NCBI RefSeq assembly: GCF_015352445.1
Contig: NZ_JADKPO010000002.1
Location: forward strand, 124,001 to 188,000
Length of the DNA stretch: 64,000 bases
Direction of reading: 5' to 3'
DNA from: Nocardioides agariphilus
GTDB lineage: Bacteria > Actinomycetota > Actinomycetes > Propionibacteriales > Nocardioidaceae
The notes under the pieces were generated by a model. It saw only the letters and a program-made list of their open reading frames with translations, made no database searches and was not told the DNA's origin. The stretch's first letter is position 1. Every line of letters begins with the position of its first letter. This document shows positions 54,274 through 62,977 of the stretch, piece after piece. The position numbers were made by a program, and so were the translations under genes.

Positions 54274-54750
54274 TCACCAGCGGACGGTGAGACCGACCTG
54301 GCCCAAGGCTCCGAGGAAGCCGTTCGAGAAGCCGATGCTGCCGTCGGTCACGCGGGCGCGCTTGTGGCTGCCGGAGTAGGAGACCTGCTTGGCCCCGAAG
54401 TAGGCGTTCAGCGAGGGAGTGCCGTCGATGAAGTGGCTGCAGAGCTCGCCCATGGTGTTGATGGTGAACGTCTCGCCCGGCGAGACCGTCAGGACGGCGC
54501 TGACATCGGCGTTCTCGCACTGGCCCTGGGCGGGCAGCGTGCCGTCGGAGGCCCGCAGCGACAGGCTCAGGTGTCCGCCGAGCTCGCCGGCCGTGTCACC
54601 GGCCATCGAGAATCCGGACGCCGTCACCTCCGGAGTGCTGTCGAAGGTACTGCGGTCGAACCGGTCGACCGACGCCGCCTGGGCGGTCGGGGTCACGAGG
54701 ACGACAGTGGCTGCGGCGAGAACCGCGGCGAGGGTGGTACGTGCGTACAT
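54274..54750 (-). CDS. Secreted hypothetical protein in the SARP locus
   Basis: 158 residues. The signal peptide is TTLAAVLAAATVVLVTPTAQAAS. The mature protein of about 130 residues is beta-like with two cysteines (GQCENADVSAVLTV, MGELCSHFIDG) that could form a disulfide, and ends LGQVGLTVRW. No family is recognised. Its upstream region carries three 11-bp-spaced heptamers and a similar -10, shared with the two oxidoreductase genes, so it should be controlled by the divergent BTAD regulator. Confidence 0.65.
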   Translation of the reverse strand: MYARTTLAAVLAAATVVLVTPTAQAASVDRFDRSTFDSTPEVTASGFSMAGDTAGELGGHLSLSLRASDGTLPAQGQCENADVSAVLTVSPGETFTINTMGELCSHFIDGTPSLNAYFGAKQVSYSGSHKRARVTDGSIGFSNGFLGALGQVGLTVRW

Positions 54751-54802
54751 GGTGCTTCTCCTTGTTCGTCAGGGATCGGATGGCCGTACGCTGCCCGGCC
54801 GC

Positions 54803-54831
54803 TCTTGAAGCCGACTTGTGAGCGACTTGAG
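54803..54831 (-). promoter_or_regulatory. Probable SARP operator 1 (triple heptamer)
   Basis: On the minus strand: CTCAAGT (54,831-54,825), CACAAGT (54,820-54,814) and TTCAAGA (54,809-54,803), with exactly 4 bp between heptamers (11-bp period, one helical turn). Eight bases later stands GCAGCGT, whose CAGCGT fits a weak -10. The ATG at 54,750 is 52 bp beyond the last heptamer. Direct heptamers of 11-bp period next to a -10 are the usual binding sites of SARP regulators. Confidence 0.75.
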
Positions 54832-54857
54832 CCGAGCGTGAGCACCCCTGGTCGCCG

Positions 54858-54863
54858 TATCCT
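54858..54863 (+). promoter_or_regulatory. -10 element of the BTAD regulator gene
   Basis: TATCCT lies 24 bp before the GTG at 54,888, with GAGGGAGTGGGG as ribosome-binding site between. No clear -35 is visible at the right distance. Operator 1 ends 27 bp upstream, so the regulator may also control itself. Confidence 0.5.
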
Positions 54864-54887
54864 TCGACCCGACGACGAGGGAGTGGG

Positions 54888-57800
54888 GTGGACCTGGACC
54901 CGATGTTGAGCCTGCGCGTTCTCGGAGAGCTGACGGCTGCGCGAGACGGCGCGCCGGTGGACCTCGGCGGGAGACGACAGCGAGCCGTGCTCGCGGCTCT
55001 GGTCATCCACCGGGGCCAGGTTGTCGCCGCAGACCGCCTGGCCGACCTCGTCTGGGGTGATCGGGCGCCGGCGAACCCGGCGGGCGCCCTCCAGGCCTAT
55101 GTGAGCCACTTGCGACGACGACTGCAACCGGAGGCTGGTGCGCGTCGCAGGGGTGACGTGATCGCGCGCGCCGGCAACGGCTACCAGCTCCGTCTCCCGC
55201 CCGATGCGGTGGACGCGTGGAGCTTCGAGCGTGCAGTGGACTCCACGCCCGGCCTGAGCGCCGCGGAGTCGGCTCGCGTGCTCGAGGACGCCCTCCGCCT
55301 CTGGCGTGGCCCCGCCTATGCGGAGTACGCCAGCGAGTCGTGGGTCGAGTCCGAGGTGGCGCGGCTCGACGAGCTCCGGGCCGTGGCGCGCGAGCGGCTG
55401 CTCGAGGCGCGCCTGCACCTGGGGGACGCCGCCCTGCTGGTCGGCGATCTGGAGGCACTCGTCGCCGAGGACCCCCTTCGCGAGGAGCGTTGGCGGCTCC
55501 TGGTGCTCGCGCTCTACCGTGCGCAGCGACAGGCCGACGCGCTCGCGGCGTTGCGGAGGGCCCGCGGGCTGCTCGCCGACGAGCTGGGCGTCGATCCGGG
55601 CCCAGCGCTGCGGGAGCTCGAGGCCGAGGTGCTGGCCCAGTCACCGACGCTCGACGCCCCACGGGCCCCGCTGTCGGCTCCGGTGGACGGTGCACCGATC
55701 CCGCGCGAGCCGACGGACCTCGTCGACCGGGTGCGCGAGACCGCGACGCTCAGGCGGCTGGTGGACGGGCTTGCAGCGGGTGGTCCGGGCTGCGCTCTCA
55801 TCGAGGGTCCTGCCGGGATCGGCAAGACCAGGCTGCTCGCCGAAGCCGTGCGGCTGGCCGACCTCGCAGGGGCCAGGGTGCTGGCAGCGCGCGCCAGCGA
55901 GCTCGAGCGCTCCTACGGGTTCGGCGTCGTCCGGCAGCTCTTCGAGCCCGCGCTGCGCGACCCGGATCGCCAAGACGTCCTGCTTGGCGCCGCGGCCGGT
56001 GGGGCTCGGGCGGTCTTCGACGGGCTCGCAGGGACCGACAGCCCCTCCCACGGCAACTTCGCGGTGCTGCACGGGCTCTACTGGCTCACCGTCAACCTGG
56101 CGGGAGAGGCGCCGCTGGTGCTCACCGTCGACGACGCGCAGTGGTGCGACGCCGCGTCACTGCGCTTCTTGGCCTACCTCGTCAGACGGCTCGAAGGCCT
56201 GCCCGTGCTGGTGGTGATGACGGTGCGCTCCGGCGAGGAGGGGCTCGAGGAGTCCCTGCACGGCGAGCTGGCACACGACCCGTTCGTCACCGTGCTCCGC
56301 CCGCGGCCGCTGTCCGCCGAGGCTGCTGGAGCCCTCGTCAGCGAGGTGCTCGGGGAGGGCGCGGACTCCTTCGTCCGTGCCTGCCACCGGATGACCTCGG
56401 GCAACCCGCTCCTGCTCCGCCAGCTGCTGCGCGCCCTCGAGGAGGAAGGCGTGCAGCCGGACGTGTCCCACGTCGACACCGTGCGCGCCGTGGGCTCTCG
56501 AGCCGTGTCGTCGCTGGTCATGCTGCGCCTTCGCCGGATGCCGCCGGCCGTTACCGCCATCGCCCGCGCTGTCGCCGTCCTCGGCGAGGAGGCTCTGCTT
56601 CCTGCGATCGCCGAGCTGGCGGCGTTGGGCGAGCCGGAGACCGCAGCGGCTCTGGACACCCTGACCCGTGGCGAGATCCTCGCCGATTGGCTGCCCCTGA
56701 CGTTCGTCCACCCGCTCGTCCGCGACGCCGTGTACGGCGACCTGCCGGCCGCCGACCGTGCGCTGCTCCACGAGCGTGCTGCCCGTCTGCTGCGGGAGCA
56801 GGCGGCCGCCCCGGAGGTCGTGGCCGCGCACCTCCTGCTCGCTCCGCGTCGGGGCAGCCGGGAGACCGTGGACACGCTCCGCGCCGCCGCACGCACGGCC
56901 ATGGCACGCGGTGCGTCGGACTCCGCGGTCGTCCTGCTCCGGCGGGCGCTCGACGAGCCCGTGCAGCCCGACGCGCGGGCCCAGGTGCTCATCGAGCTGG
57001 GACTGGTCGAGACGCTCCTGGACGGTCCGGCCGGCGCGGCCCACCTCACGGAGGCCTACGAGCTCCTCGCGGATCCGGCCGAGCGCGCGCGCGTCGCCAT
57101 GCTCGTCGTACGCACCCATGTGTTCGCCTCGGCGCCGGGCGTGGCGACCCAGTTCGCGGTCGCCGCCGAGCAGGTGCTGCCCGAGGGTCTCGATGACGAG
57201 CGGCAGGGCTTGGTCGCCCTGCGGCGCATGTCGGGATACATGCACCGGCTCCCTCCCGAGTCCTACCGGGCGGGACCGACTCCCGAGGTCAGCGGGTCCG
57301 GCGACGGGGCCCGGATGCTCGCGGCCACGCTCTGCTACGAGGTGCTGCGCGACGGCGAGGACCGGGCGCGGGCGATCGAGCTGGCGCGCTTCGCGCTCGA
57401 GGACGACCGCTTGCTCGAGGTCGACAACGGCCTGCTGTGGATCGTCGCCGCGAACGTCCTCCTGCTCGCCGACGCCGACCTCGGCGACTTCTGGGACCGA
57501 GCGCTGGCGCGCGCCCACGCGACGGGTGGCCTGTTCTCGGTGCTGTCGGTGAACCTGTGGCGGGGATATACCCAGCTGCGGCACGGGCAGCTGGAGGACG
57601 CCTTCCAGTCCTTGGCCGACGGGACCGAACAGCTCCAGATGTGGGGCGCGTCGGGGATCACCGCCACCTATGCTGCGGCGTTCACGCTGGCCGTCCAGGT
57701 CGAGCAGGGCGACCTGGACGGCGCGACCGAGACGTTGACGGCCGCGCGCCGGCTCCCCTGGGTGGGTGAGGGCGGCAGGCTGCTCGCCGAGTCGGCGGCC

Positions 57801-58436
57801 CGGCTCTTCCTCGCGCAGGGGTGCCCTGCCGAAGCGCTCGGCGGGCTGACCGAGGACGTGGTCCGGCCCGGGATCGCCAACCCGGCTTGGGCCGGGTGGC
57901 GCGGCCTGAAGGCCGGGGCCATGGCGGGGCTCGGCCGGATGGAGGAGGCCGTCGAGCTCGCCGCGGACGAGGTCGCACTCCTGCGGCGCTGGGGAGCGCC
58001 CACCTCGCTCGGCCCGGCGCTGCGGCTGCTCGGCTCGCTGCGCGGCCGGTCGGGTGTCACGGACCTGAGGGAGGCGGTCGAGGTGCTGACCGGCACCACG
58101 GCCGCGGTGGAGCTCGCTCGCGCCCAGGTAGCCCTCGCCCGGCATCCAGAGGTCGCCGACGGCGAAGCCGTGACGCTGCTCCGGGCCGCCTTGTCCACGG
58201 CCCAGGCGTGCGGAGCGCGCGGGGTCGCCAGGGACGCCCTCGACGAGCTCGCCGTGCGCGGCCACCGCCCCGAGGACCCGGCGACTGGCGGCCCGGTGCG
58301 GGTCTCGGCGCGCGAACGCCGCGTCCTGGACCTGTCTGCCGCTGGTCTCGACGTCAACGAGGTGGCGCAGGCGCTGTTCTTGACGCCGGGCACCGTGCGC
58401 GCGCTCCTCGAGGCCGCCAGTGGCGGTCCGCCGTGA
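54888..58436 (+). CDS. SARP-type BTAD-AAA transcription regulator
   Basis: 1,182 residues. The N-terminus has an OmpR-like winged HTH (SLRVLGELTAARDGAPVDLG, AVLAALVIHRGQVV) and the BTAD helices (ALQAYVSHLRRRLQPEA; LVGDLEALVAEDPLREERW; LVLALYRAQRQADALAALRR). The AAA part has ALIEGPAGIGKTRLLAEAV (Walker A) and LVLTVDDAQWCDAASLRFL. Helical repeats follow, and a weak LuxR-like HTH at the end (VSARERRVLDLSAAGLDVNE). This is the architecture of large SARPs. The GTG start follows a strong ribosome-binding site. It lies between operators 1 and 2 and is the natural candidate to bind all three. Confidence 0.88.
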   Translation: MDLDPMLSLRVLGELTAARDGAPVDLGGRRQRAVLAALVIHRGQVVAADRLADLVWGDRAPANPAGALQAYVSHLRRRLQPEAGARRRGDVIARAGNGYQLRLPPDAVDAWSFERAVDSTPGLSAAESARVLEDALRLWRGPAYAEYASESWVESEVARLDELRAVARERLLEARLHLGDAALLVGDLEALVAEDPLREERWRLLVLALYRAQRQADALAALRRARGLLADELGVDPGPALRELEAEVLAQSPTLDAPRAPLSAPVDGAPIPREPTDLVDRVRETATLRRLVDGLAAGGPGCALIEGPAGIGKTRLLAEAVRLADLAGARVLAARASELERSYGFGVVRQLFEPALRDPDRQDVLLGAAAGGARAVFDGLAGTDSPSHGNFAVLHGLYWLTVNLAGEAPLVLTVDDAQWCDAASLRFLAYLVRRLEGLPVLVVMTVRSGEEGLEESLHGELAHDPFVTVLRPRPLSAEAAGALVSEVLGEGADSFVRACHRMTSGNPLLLRQLLRALEEEGVQPDVSHVDTVRAVGSRAVSSLVMLRLRRMPPAVTAIARAVAVLGEEALLPAIAELAALGEPETAAALDTLTRGEILADWLPLTFVHPLVRDAVYGDLPAADRALLHERAARLLREQAAAPEVVAAHLLLAPRRGSRETVDTLRAAARTAMARGASDSAVVLLRRALDEPVQPDARAQVLIELGLVETLLDGPAGAAHLTEAYELLADPAERARVAMLVVRTHVFASAPGVATQFAVAAEQVLPEGLDDERQGLVALRRMSGYMHRLPPESYRAGPTPEVSGSGDGARMLAATLCYEVLRDGEDRARAIELARFALEDDRLLEVDNGLLWIVAANVLLLADADLGDFWDRALARAHATGGLFSVLSVNLWRGYTQLRHGQLEDAFQSLADGTEQLQMWGASGITATYAAAFTLAVQVEQGDLDGATETLTAARRLPWVGEGGRLLAESAARLFLAQGCPAEALGGLTEDVVRPGIANPAWAGWRGLKAGAMAGLGRMEEAVELAADEVALLRRWGAPTSLGPALRLLGSLRGRSGVTDLREAVEVLTGTTAAVELARAQVALARHPEVADGEAVTLLRAALSTAQACGARGVARDALDELAVRGHRPEDPATGGPVRVSARERRVLDLSAAGLDVNEVAQALFLTPGTVRALLEAASGGPP

Positions 58437-58441
58437 CCAGG

Positions 58442-58459
58442 CTCAAGTTGTTCTCAAGT
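58442..58459 (+). promoter_or_regulatory. Probable SARP operator 2 (double heptamer)
   Basis: CTCAAGT (58,442-58,448) and CTCAAGT (58,453-58,459), identical and 11 bp apart. Eight bases further begins CCACCCT, in the place where operator 3 has CCACCGT. The oxidoreductase TTG start at 58,502 lies 42 bp after the second heptamer. A weak third unit could be CCGTGAC at 58,431. Confidence 0.75.
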
Positions 58460-58501
58460 CGTGGGTGCCACCCTGGCGCCCACCGATCGTGAGGAGATCC
58501 G

Positions 58502-59881
58502 TTGCCCAGCACTCCGCCTACCGCCGCCGCGAGACTCGACGTCCTGCGGGGCCTGTGCGGCGGCGCCGTGCACGTGCCAGGCGACCCCCTCTACGACGAG
58601 GCCCGGATGCCCTGGCACCTCGACGTCGAGGCGTGGCCGGCCGCCGTGGCCTATCCGGCGTTCCCGGACGAGGTGGCCTCGGTGCTGCGGGCGGCAGCCG
58701 CTGCCGGGCTGCGGGTTGCGCCCCAGGGCACCGGTCACGGGGCGCCCCCGCTCTCGGGTCGCCTGGGTGAGGCCGTGTTGCTGCGCACCTCGGCCATGAC
58801 CGAGCTGCGCATCGATCCCGAGCGGCGCATCGCCCGCGCTGGGGCCGGGGTGCTCTGGGGTGACGTCGTCGCGCGCGCCGGTGCGCACGGTCTCGCCGCC
58901 CGGCACACCACGGCGGCCGGGGTCGGCGTCGTGGGCACCTCCTTGGGCGGCGGGCTGAGCTGGTACGCCCGCCCCGGCGGCCTGCAGTGCAGCGCCTTGA
59001 CCGCCGTGGAGCTGGTGCTCGCCGACGGCACGTTCGTGCGGGCCACCGACGACAGCGACGCGGACCTCATGTGGGCCGCGCGCGGTGGTGGCGGGGGCTT
59101 CGGCGTGGTCACCGCCTTGGAGTTCGACCTGCTCCCGGTGAGCAGCGCCTACGCCGGCATGCTGGCGTGGAGCTGGGCCGAGGGCGACCGGGTTCTCCGC
59201 GCCTGGCGCTCGTGGACCGAGACCCTACCCGAGGCCTTCACCACCGTCGCCCGCTTGTTCCGGACGCCGGATGAGCCCTGGCTCCCCGCAGACGTGCGCG
59301 GCCGGCGGCTCGTCGTCATCGACGGCGCCCTGATCGGCGAGGTCGACGAGGGTGCGCGTCTCCTCGAGCCGCTGCGGGCCTTGAAGCCCGAGATCGACAC
59401 CTTCGACGTCGTACCTCCTTCCTCGATGGCCGACATGCACCTGGACCCGGAGGCGCCTGCCGCCGTCTACGCCAACAGCGTGCTGCTCGACGACCTGCCG
59501 GAGTCGGGGATCGACGCGCTCGTCGCTGCGGCCGGGGCAGATGCCGACTCGCCGCTGCTCTTCGTCGAGATCCGCCACCTGGGCGGGGCCCTGTCGCGAC
59601 CTGCCCAGCGTCCCGGGGTGCTGGACCGCATCACAGGTGACTTCCTCGTGCTGGGCGTGGGACTGGCCGATGGGGTCGGCCTGTCGTCCGTGCGTGACGA
59701 GACCAACCGCGTGATGAGGGCTCTGCAGCGCTGGGACAGCGGCGCGTCCTACCTCCTGATGGCCGACGGCGAGGTCGACGAGCGCAGGGGCTGGTCCTCG
59801 GCGGCCGCGCAACGACTCGAAGCGGTGCGCGCGGCGGCAGACCCGGACGGGCTGTTCATCCCGCCGCGCCCGCGGACTTGA
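58502..59881 (+). CDS. FAD-binding oxidoreductase (BBE/VAO type)
   Basis: 459 residues. The FAD-binding half has RVAPQGTGHGAPPL with the His position often bound to FAD, GAGVLWGDVVARAGAHGLAA, and VGVVGTSLGGGLSWYARPGG; here the usual second-anchor Cys is absent. WAARGGGGGFGVVTALEFDL follows, and the C-terminal half binds substrate. Enzymes of this type oxidise sugars, alkaloids or polyketides. The TTG start is supported by GAGGAG seven bases upstream and by N-terminal similarity to the next enzyme. Controlled by operator 2. Confidence 0.85.
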   Translation: MPSTPPTAAARLDVLRGLCGGAVHVPGDPLYDEARMPWHLDVEAWPAAVAYPAFPDEVASVLRAAAAAGLRVAPQGTGHGAPPLSGRLGEAVLLRTSAMTELRIDPERRIARAGAGVLWGDVVARAGAHGLAARHTTAAGVGVVGTSLGGGLSWYARPGGLQCSALTAVELVLADGTFVRATDDSDADLMWAARGGGGGFGVVTALEFDLLPVSSAYAGMLAWSWAEGDRVLRAWRSWTETLPEAFTTVARLFRTPDEPWLPADVRGRRLVVIDGALIGEVDEGARLLEPLRALKPEIDTFDVVPPSSMADMHLDPEAPAAVYANSVLLDDLPESGIDALVAAAGADADSPLLFVEIRHLGGALSRPAQRPGVLDRITGDFLVLGVGLADGVGLSSVRDETNRVMRALQRWDSGASYLLMADGEVDERRGWSSAAAQRLEAVRAAADPDGLFIPPRPRT

Positions 59882-59899
59882 GACTCGCGGCCGGGAGGC

Positions 59900-59928
59900 C
59901 TCAAGTCGTCCGTAAGTAGGCCTCAAGA
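59900..59928 (+). promoter_or_regulatory. Probable SARP operator 3 (triple heptamer)
   Basis: CTCAAGT (59,900-59,906), CGTAAGT (59,911-59,917) and CTCAAGA (59,922-59,928), 11-bp period without exception. Eight bases later begins CCACCGT, a likely -10 (CACCGT). The GTG start of the second oxidoreductase at 59,980 is 51 bp beyond. Pattern and distance agree with operators 1 and 2. Confidence 0.8.
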
Positions 59929-59979
59929 CTCCTGGGCCACCGTGGTGCCACATCGACCACCACGAACCTTGGAGAAGAA

Positions 59980-61368
59980 GTGACCATCGTCGAACCCCGC
60001 GAGGACCTGGTCCCCGCCGCTGTGCCCTACGCCGACCTCGACTCGTCCACGACCGGCACCCTTGCCGTGCAGGGCGAGGAGGAGTACGACGCCCTCGTCT
60101 CGCCCTGGAACCTGGCCATCGCCGTCCGTCCGGCGGCCGTGCTCGCCGCGCGGACCGCGCAGGACGTGGTCGAGGCCGTGCGCTTCGCCCGCCGCCACCG
60201 CCTGCTGGTGACCCCGCAGGCCACGGGCCACGGGCCCATCGCCGAGCTCGTCGGCGCGATCCTGGTCAACACCCAAGGACTGGACGAGTGCGTCGTCCAC
60301 GTCGAGGGGCCGGGTGAGGGCTGGGCCCGCGTCGGCGCCGGCGTGAAGTGGATCCGCGTCGTGCAGGCTGCCGCGCCCCACGGCCTCGCGCCGCTGTCCG
60401 GGTCGATCACCGACGTGGGCATCGTCGGCTACACGACCGGCGGCGGCCTCGGACCCATGGCCCGCACCTACGGCCTGGCCATCGACCGCGTCCGCGCGAT
60501 CGAGGTCGTCACCGGTGACGGCGTCCTGCGGCGGGTGACACCGACCGAGGACCCTGAGCTCTTCTTCGGCCTGCGCGGCGGCAAGGGGATGCTCGGCATC
60601 GTCACCGCCATCGAGTTCGACCTCGTGCACCAGCCGACCTTCTACGGCGGCTCGCTGTGGTTCGAGGGCGAGCACGCCGCCGCCGTCATCGAGCGGTGGC
60701 GGGCGTGGTCCGACGAGCTCCCCGAAGCGGCTACCACCTCGTTCGCGCTGTTCCAGCTGCCGGCGATGCCCGACGTACCTCCCGTGCTCGCGGAGCGCCT
60801 CACCTTGTCGGTCCGGTACCTGTGGACCGGCGACGCCACGGAGGGCGAGCGATGGTTCGCCTCGATGCGCGAGGCCGCGCCGGTGCTCCTCGACGACGTC
60901 GCGCTCAAGCCGTACACCGAGGTGGACTCGGTGCACACCGACCCGCTGGACCCGCTGCCTGCGCACGAGGCCGCGTCGGTGCTCACCGACTTCCCGGCCG
61001 AGGCGGCCCAGGCCCTGCTCGCGACGGCGGGTCCCGGCTCCGGGTCACCCCAGGTCCTGGTCGAGGTCCGCCAGATGGGCGGGGCGGTCGCGCGCCGCGG
61101 CGCTCATGACAGCGCCTTCAGCTCGCGCGACGTGGCCTACTCCCTCCTGCTCGTCGGCATCGCCGGCACCCCCGGGCTGGAGACCCACGCGGAGGCGATC
61201 CTCGAGGCCATGGCGCCGTGGACCGGTGGGCGTCGGTTGCCCAACTTCACCTTCGCGGCCGACGACTACCGCGACGCCTATGACGAGCTCACCTCGGCCC
61301 GGCTGCGGCGCGCGGTGCGGACCTACGACCCGGACCGCGTGATGGCGATCGGTCGTGCGCTCGGCTGA
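59980..61368 (+). CDS. FAD-binding oxidoreductase (BBE/VAO type)
   Basis: 462 residues, GTG start after GGAGAAGAA. The layout equals the upstream enzyme: LLVTPQATGHGPIAELVG, RVGAGVKWIRVVQAAAPHGLAPLSG, VGIVGYTTGGGLGPMARTYG and GLRGGKGMLGIVTAIEFDL, then a conserved VLVEVRQMGGAVAR that the first enzyme has as LFVEIRHLGGALSR. The two genes are thus paralogues, each behind its own SARP operator. They may act on the same substrate pathway; no transporter or synthase gene accompanies them. Confidence 0.87.
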   Translation: MTIVEPREDLVPAAVPYADLDSSTTGTLAVQGEEEYDALVSPWNLAIAVRPAAVLAARTAQDVVEAVRFARRHRLLVTPQATGHGPIAELVGAILVNTQGLDECVVHVEGPGEGWARVGAGVKWIRVVQAAAPHGLAPLSGSITDVGIVGYTTGGGLGPMARTYGLAIDRVRAIEVVTGDGVLRRVTPTEDPELFFGLRGGKGMLGIVTAIEFDLVHQPTFYGGSLWFEGEHAAAVIERWRAWSDELPEAATTSFALFQLPAMPDVPPVLAERLTLSVRYLWTGDATEGERWFASMREAAPVLLDDVALKPYTEVDSVHTDPLDPLPAHEAASVLTDFPAEAAQALLATAGPGSGSPQVLVEVRQMGGAVARRGAHDSAFSSRDVAYSLLLVGIAGTPGLETHAEAILEAMAPWTGGRRLPNFTFAADDYRDAYDELTSARLRRAVRTYDPDRVMAIGRALG

Positions 61369-61467
61369 GCTGGAGGAGCTCGGCTCCACCCGCTGACACT
61401 GCCGGGGACCGTCCATTGCCCGCGATCGCGCCGCGAAACCGAGGCGAGCGAGCCGATCCGCGCACGC

Positions 61468-61473
61468 TAGCGT
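61468..61473 (+). promoter_or_regulatory. -10 element for leaderless lysS
   Basis: TAGCGT is separated from the ATG at 61,481 by exactly 7 nt (TGCGGCC) and no Shine-Dalgarno sequence exists. Transcription would begin at or beside the start codon. Confidence 0.6.
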
Positions 61474-61480
61474 TGCGGCC

Positions 61481-62971
61481 ATGGACGACGCCCCACCGAC
61501 CGCCGCCACGACGTCCCAGACGGACGAGCGACTGGCCAAGCGTGAGCGGATCCTGGCGTCTGGCCGGCAGCCCTACCCCGTCGCCGTACCCCGGACTCAC
61601 ACACTGGCCGAGGTGCACGACACGTGGGGCCATCTCGAGGCCGGTGAGGAGACCGACGACGTCGTCGGTGTCGCCGGGCGCGTGATCTTCATCCGCAACA
61701 CCGGCAAGCTCTGCTTCGCCACGCTGCAGGAGGGCATCGGCACGCGGCTCCAGGTGATGCTCAGCCTGGCCGAGGTGGGCGAGGAGAAGCTGCAGTCCTG
61801 GAAGGCCGATGTGGACCTCGGCGACCACGTGTTCGCGCAGGGGCGGGTGATCTCGAGCAAGAGGGGCGAGCTGTCGGTCCTGGCCGGCGACTGGCAGATG
61901 GTGTCCAAGGCGCTGCGCCCGCTGCCGGTGCTCCACAAGGAGCTGACGCCCGAGACGCGGGTCCGGCAGCGGTACGCCGACCTGATCGTGCGCCAGGAGG
62001 CCCGCGACATGGTGCGCACCCGGGCCGCCGTGCTCCGGGCGATCCGCGGGTGTCTCGACGAACGTGGCTACCTCGAGGTCGAGACGCCCACGCTGCAGCT
62101 CGTGCACGGCGGTGCCGCAGCCAGGCCCTTCCACACCCACCTCAACGCCTTCGACCAGCAGATGTCGCTGCGCATCGCCTTGGAGCTGAGCCTCAAGAAG
62201 GCCGTCGTCGGCGGCGTCGACCGCGTCTACGAGATGGGCCGCATCTTCCGCAACGAGGGTGTCGACGCCACCCACTCACCCGAGTTCACGATGCTCGAGG
62301 CCTACCAGGCATACGGGGACCAGACCAGCATCGCCGAGCTGATCCGGGCCCTCTACCTGGCTGCCGCCGACGCCCTCGACATGCACCAGATCGAGACCGA
62401 CAAGGGCGTGGTGGACCTCGACGGCGAGTGGACCTGGCTACCGGTCTACGACGCCGTCAGCGAGGCCGTCGGCGAGAAGGTCGAGGTCGACACCTCCGCC
62501 GAGGACCTGCACCGGCTGGCCCGCGAGCACGACGTCGAGATCGACCCCAAGGCCGAGGCCGACAAGGTCTTCCTCGAGCTGCTGGGCGAGCTCGTCGAGC
62601 CCACGCTCCTCCAGCCGACCTTCCTCTACGACTACCCCGCGATCGCCCAGCCTCTCGCGCGGCCCCACCGCGACAAGCCCGGCTTGATCGAGGCCTGGGA
62701 CCTGGTCATCGGCGGCGTCGAGCGCGGCACCGGCTTCAGCGAGCTCATCGACCCCGTCATCCAGCGCCAGGTGCTGGAGGCCCAGTCCCTCAAGGCCGCC
62801 GGGGGAGACCCCGACGCGATGGAGCTCGACGAGGACTTCCTCCGCGCGCTCGAGTACGGCGCTCCGCCGATGGGCGGTCTCGGTCTCGGCATCGACCGGC
62901 TGGTCATGCTGTTCACCGGCGCCAACATCCGCGAGACGGTGCTGTTCCCGCTACTGCGACGCGAGCAGTAG
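61481..62971 (+). CDS. lysS: Lysyl-tRNA synthetase, class II
   Basis: 496 residues. The N-terminal OB fold (VVGVAGRVIFIRNTGKLCFA) reads the anticodon. The catalytic core has motif 1 (RAIRGCLDERGYLEVETPTL), motif 2 (MGRIFRNEGVDATHSPEFTM) and motif 3 (GGLGLGIDRLVMLFTG). It charges tRNA-Lys in the cytoplasm. Compared with the usual E. coli-like form, RIALELSLKK replaces the common RIAPELYLK. This makes it a divergent actinobacterial LysRS branch, perhaps a second copy in the genome. Confidence 0.92.
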   Translation: MDDAPPTAATTSQTDERLAKRERILASGRQPYPVAVPRTHTLAEVHDTWGHLEAGEETDDVVGVAGRVIFIRNTGKLCFATLQEGIGTRLQVMLSLAEVGEEKLQSWKADVDLGDHVFAQGRVISSKRGELSVLAGDWQMVSKALRPLPVLHKELTPETRVRQRYADLIVRQEARDMVRTRAAVLRAIRGCLDERGYLEVETPTLQLVHGGAAARPFHTHLNAFDQQMSLRIALELSLKKAVVGGVDRVYEMGRIFRNEGVDATHSPEFTMLEAYQAYGDQTSIAELIRALYLAAADALDMHQIETDKGVVDLDGEWTWLPVYDAVSEAVGEKVEVDTSAEDLHRLAREHDVEIDPKAEADKVFLELLGELVEPTLLQPTFLYDYPAIAQPLARPHRDKPGLIEAWDLVIGGVERGTGFSELIDPVIQRQVLEAQSLKAAGGDPDAMELDEDFLRALEYGAPPMGGLGLGIDRLVMLFTGANIRETVLFPLLRREQ

Positions 62972-62977
62972 CCGCGC

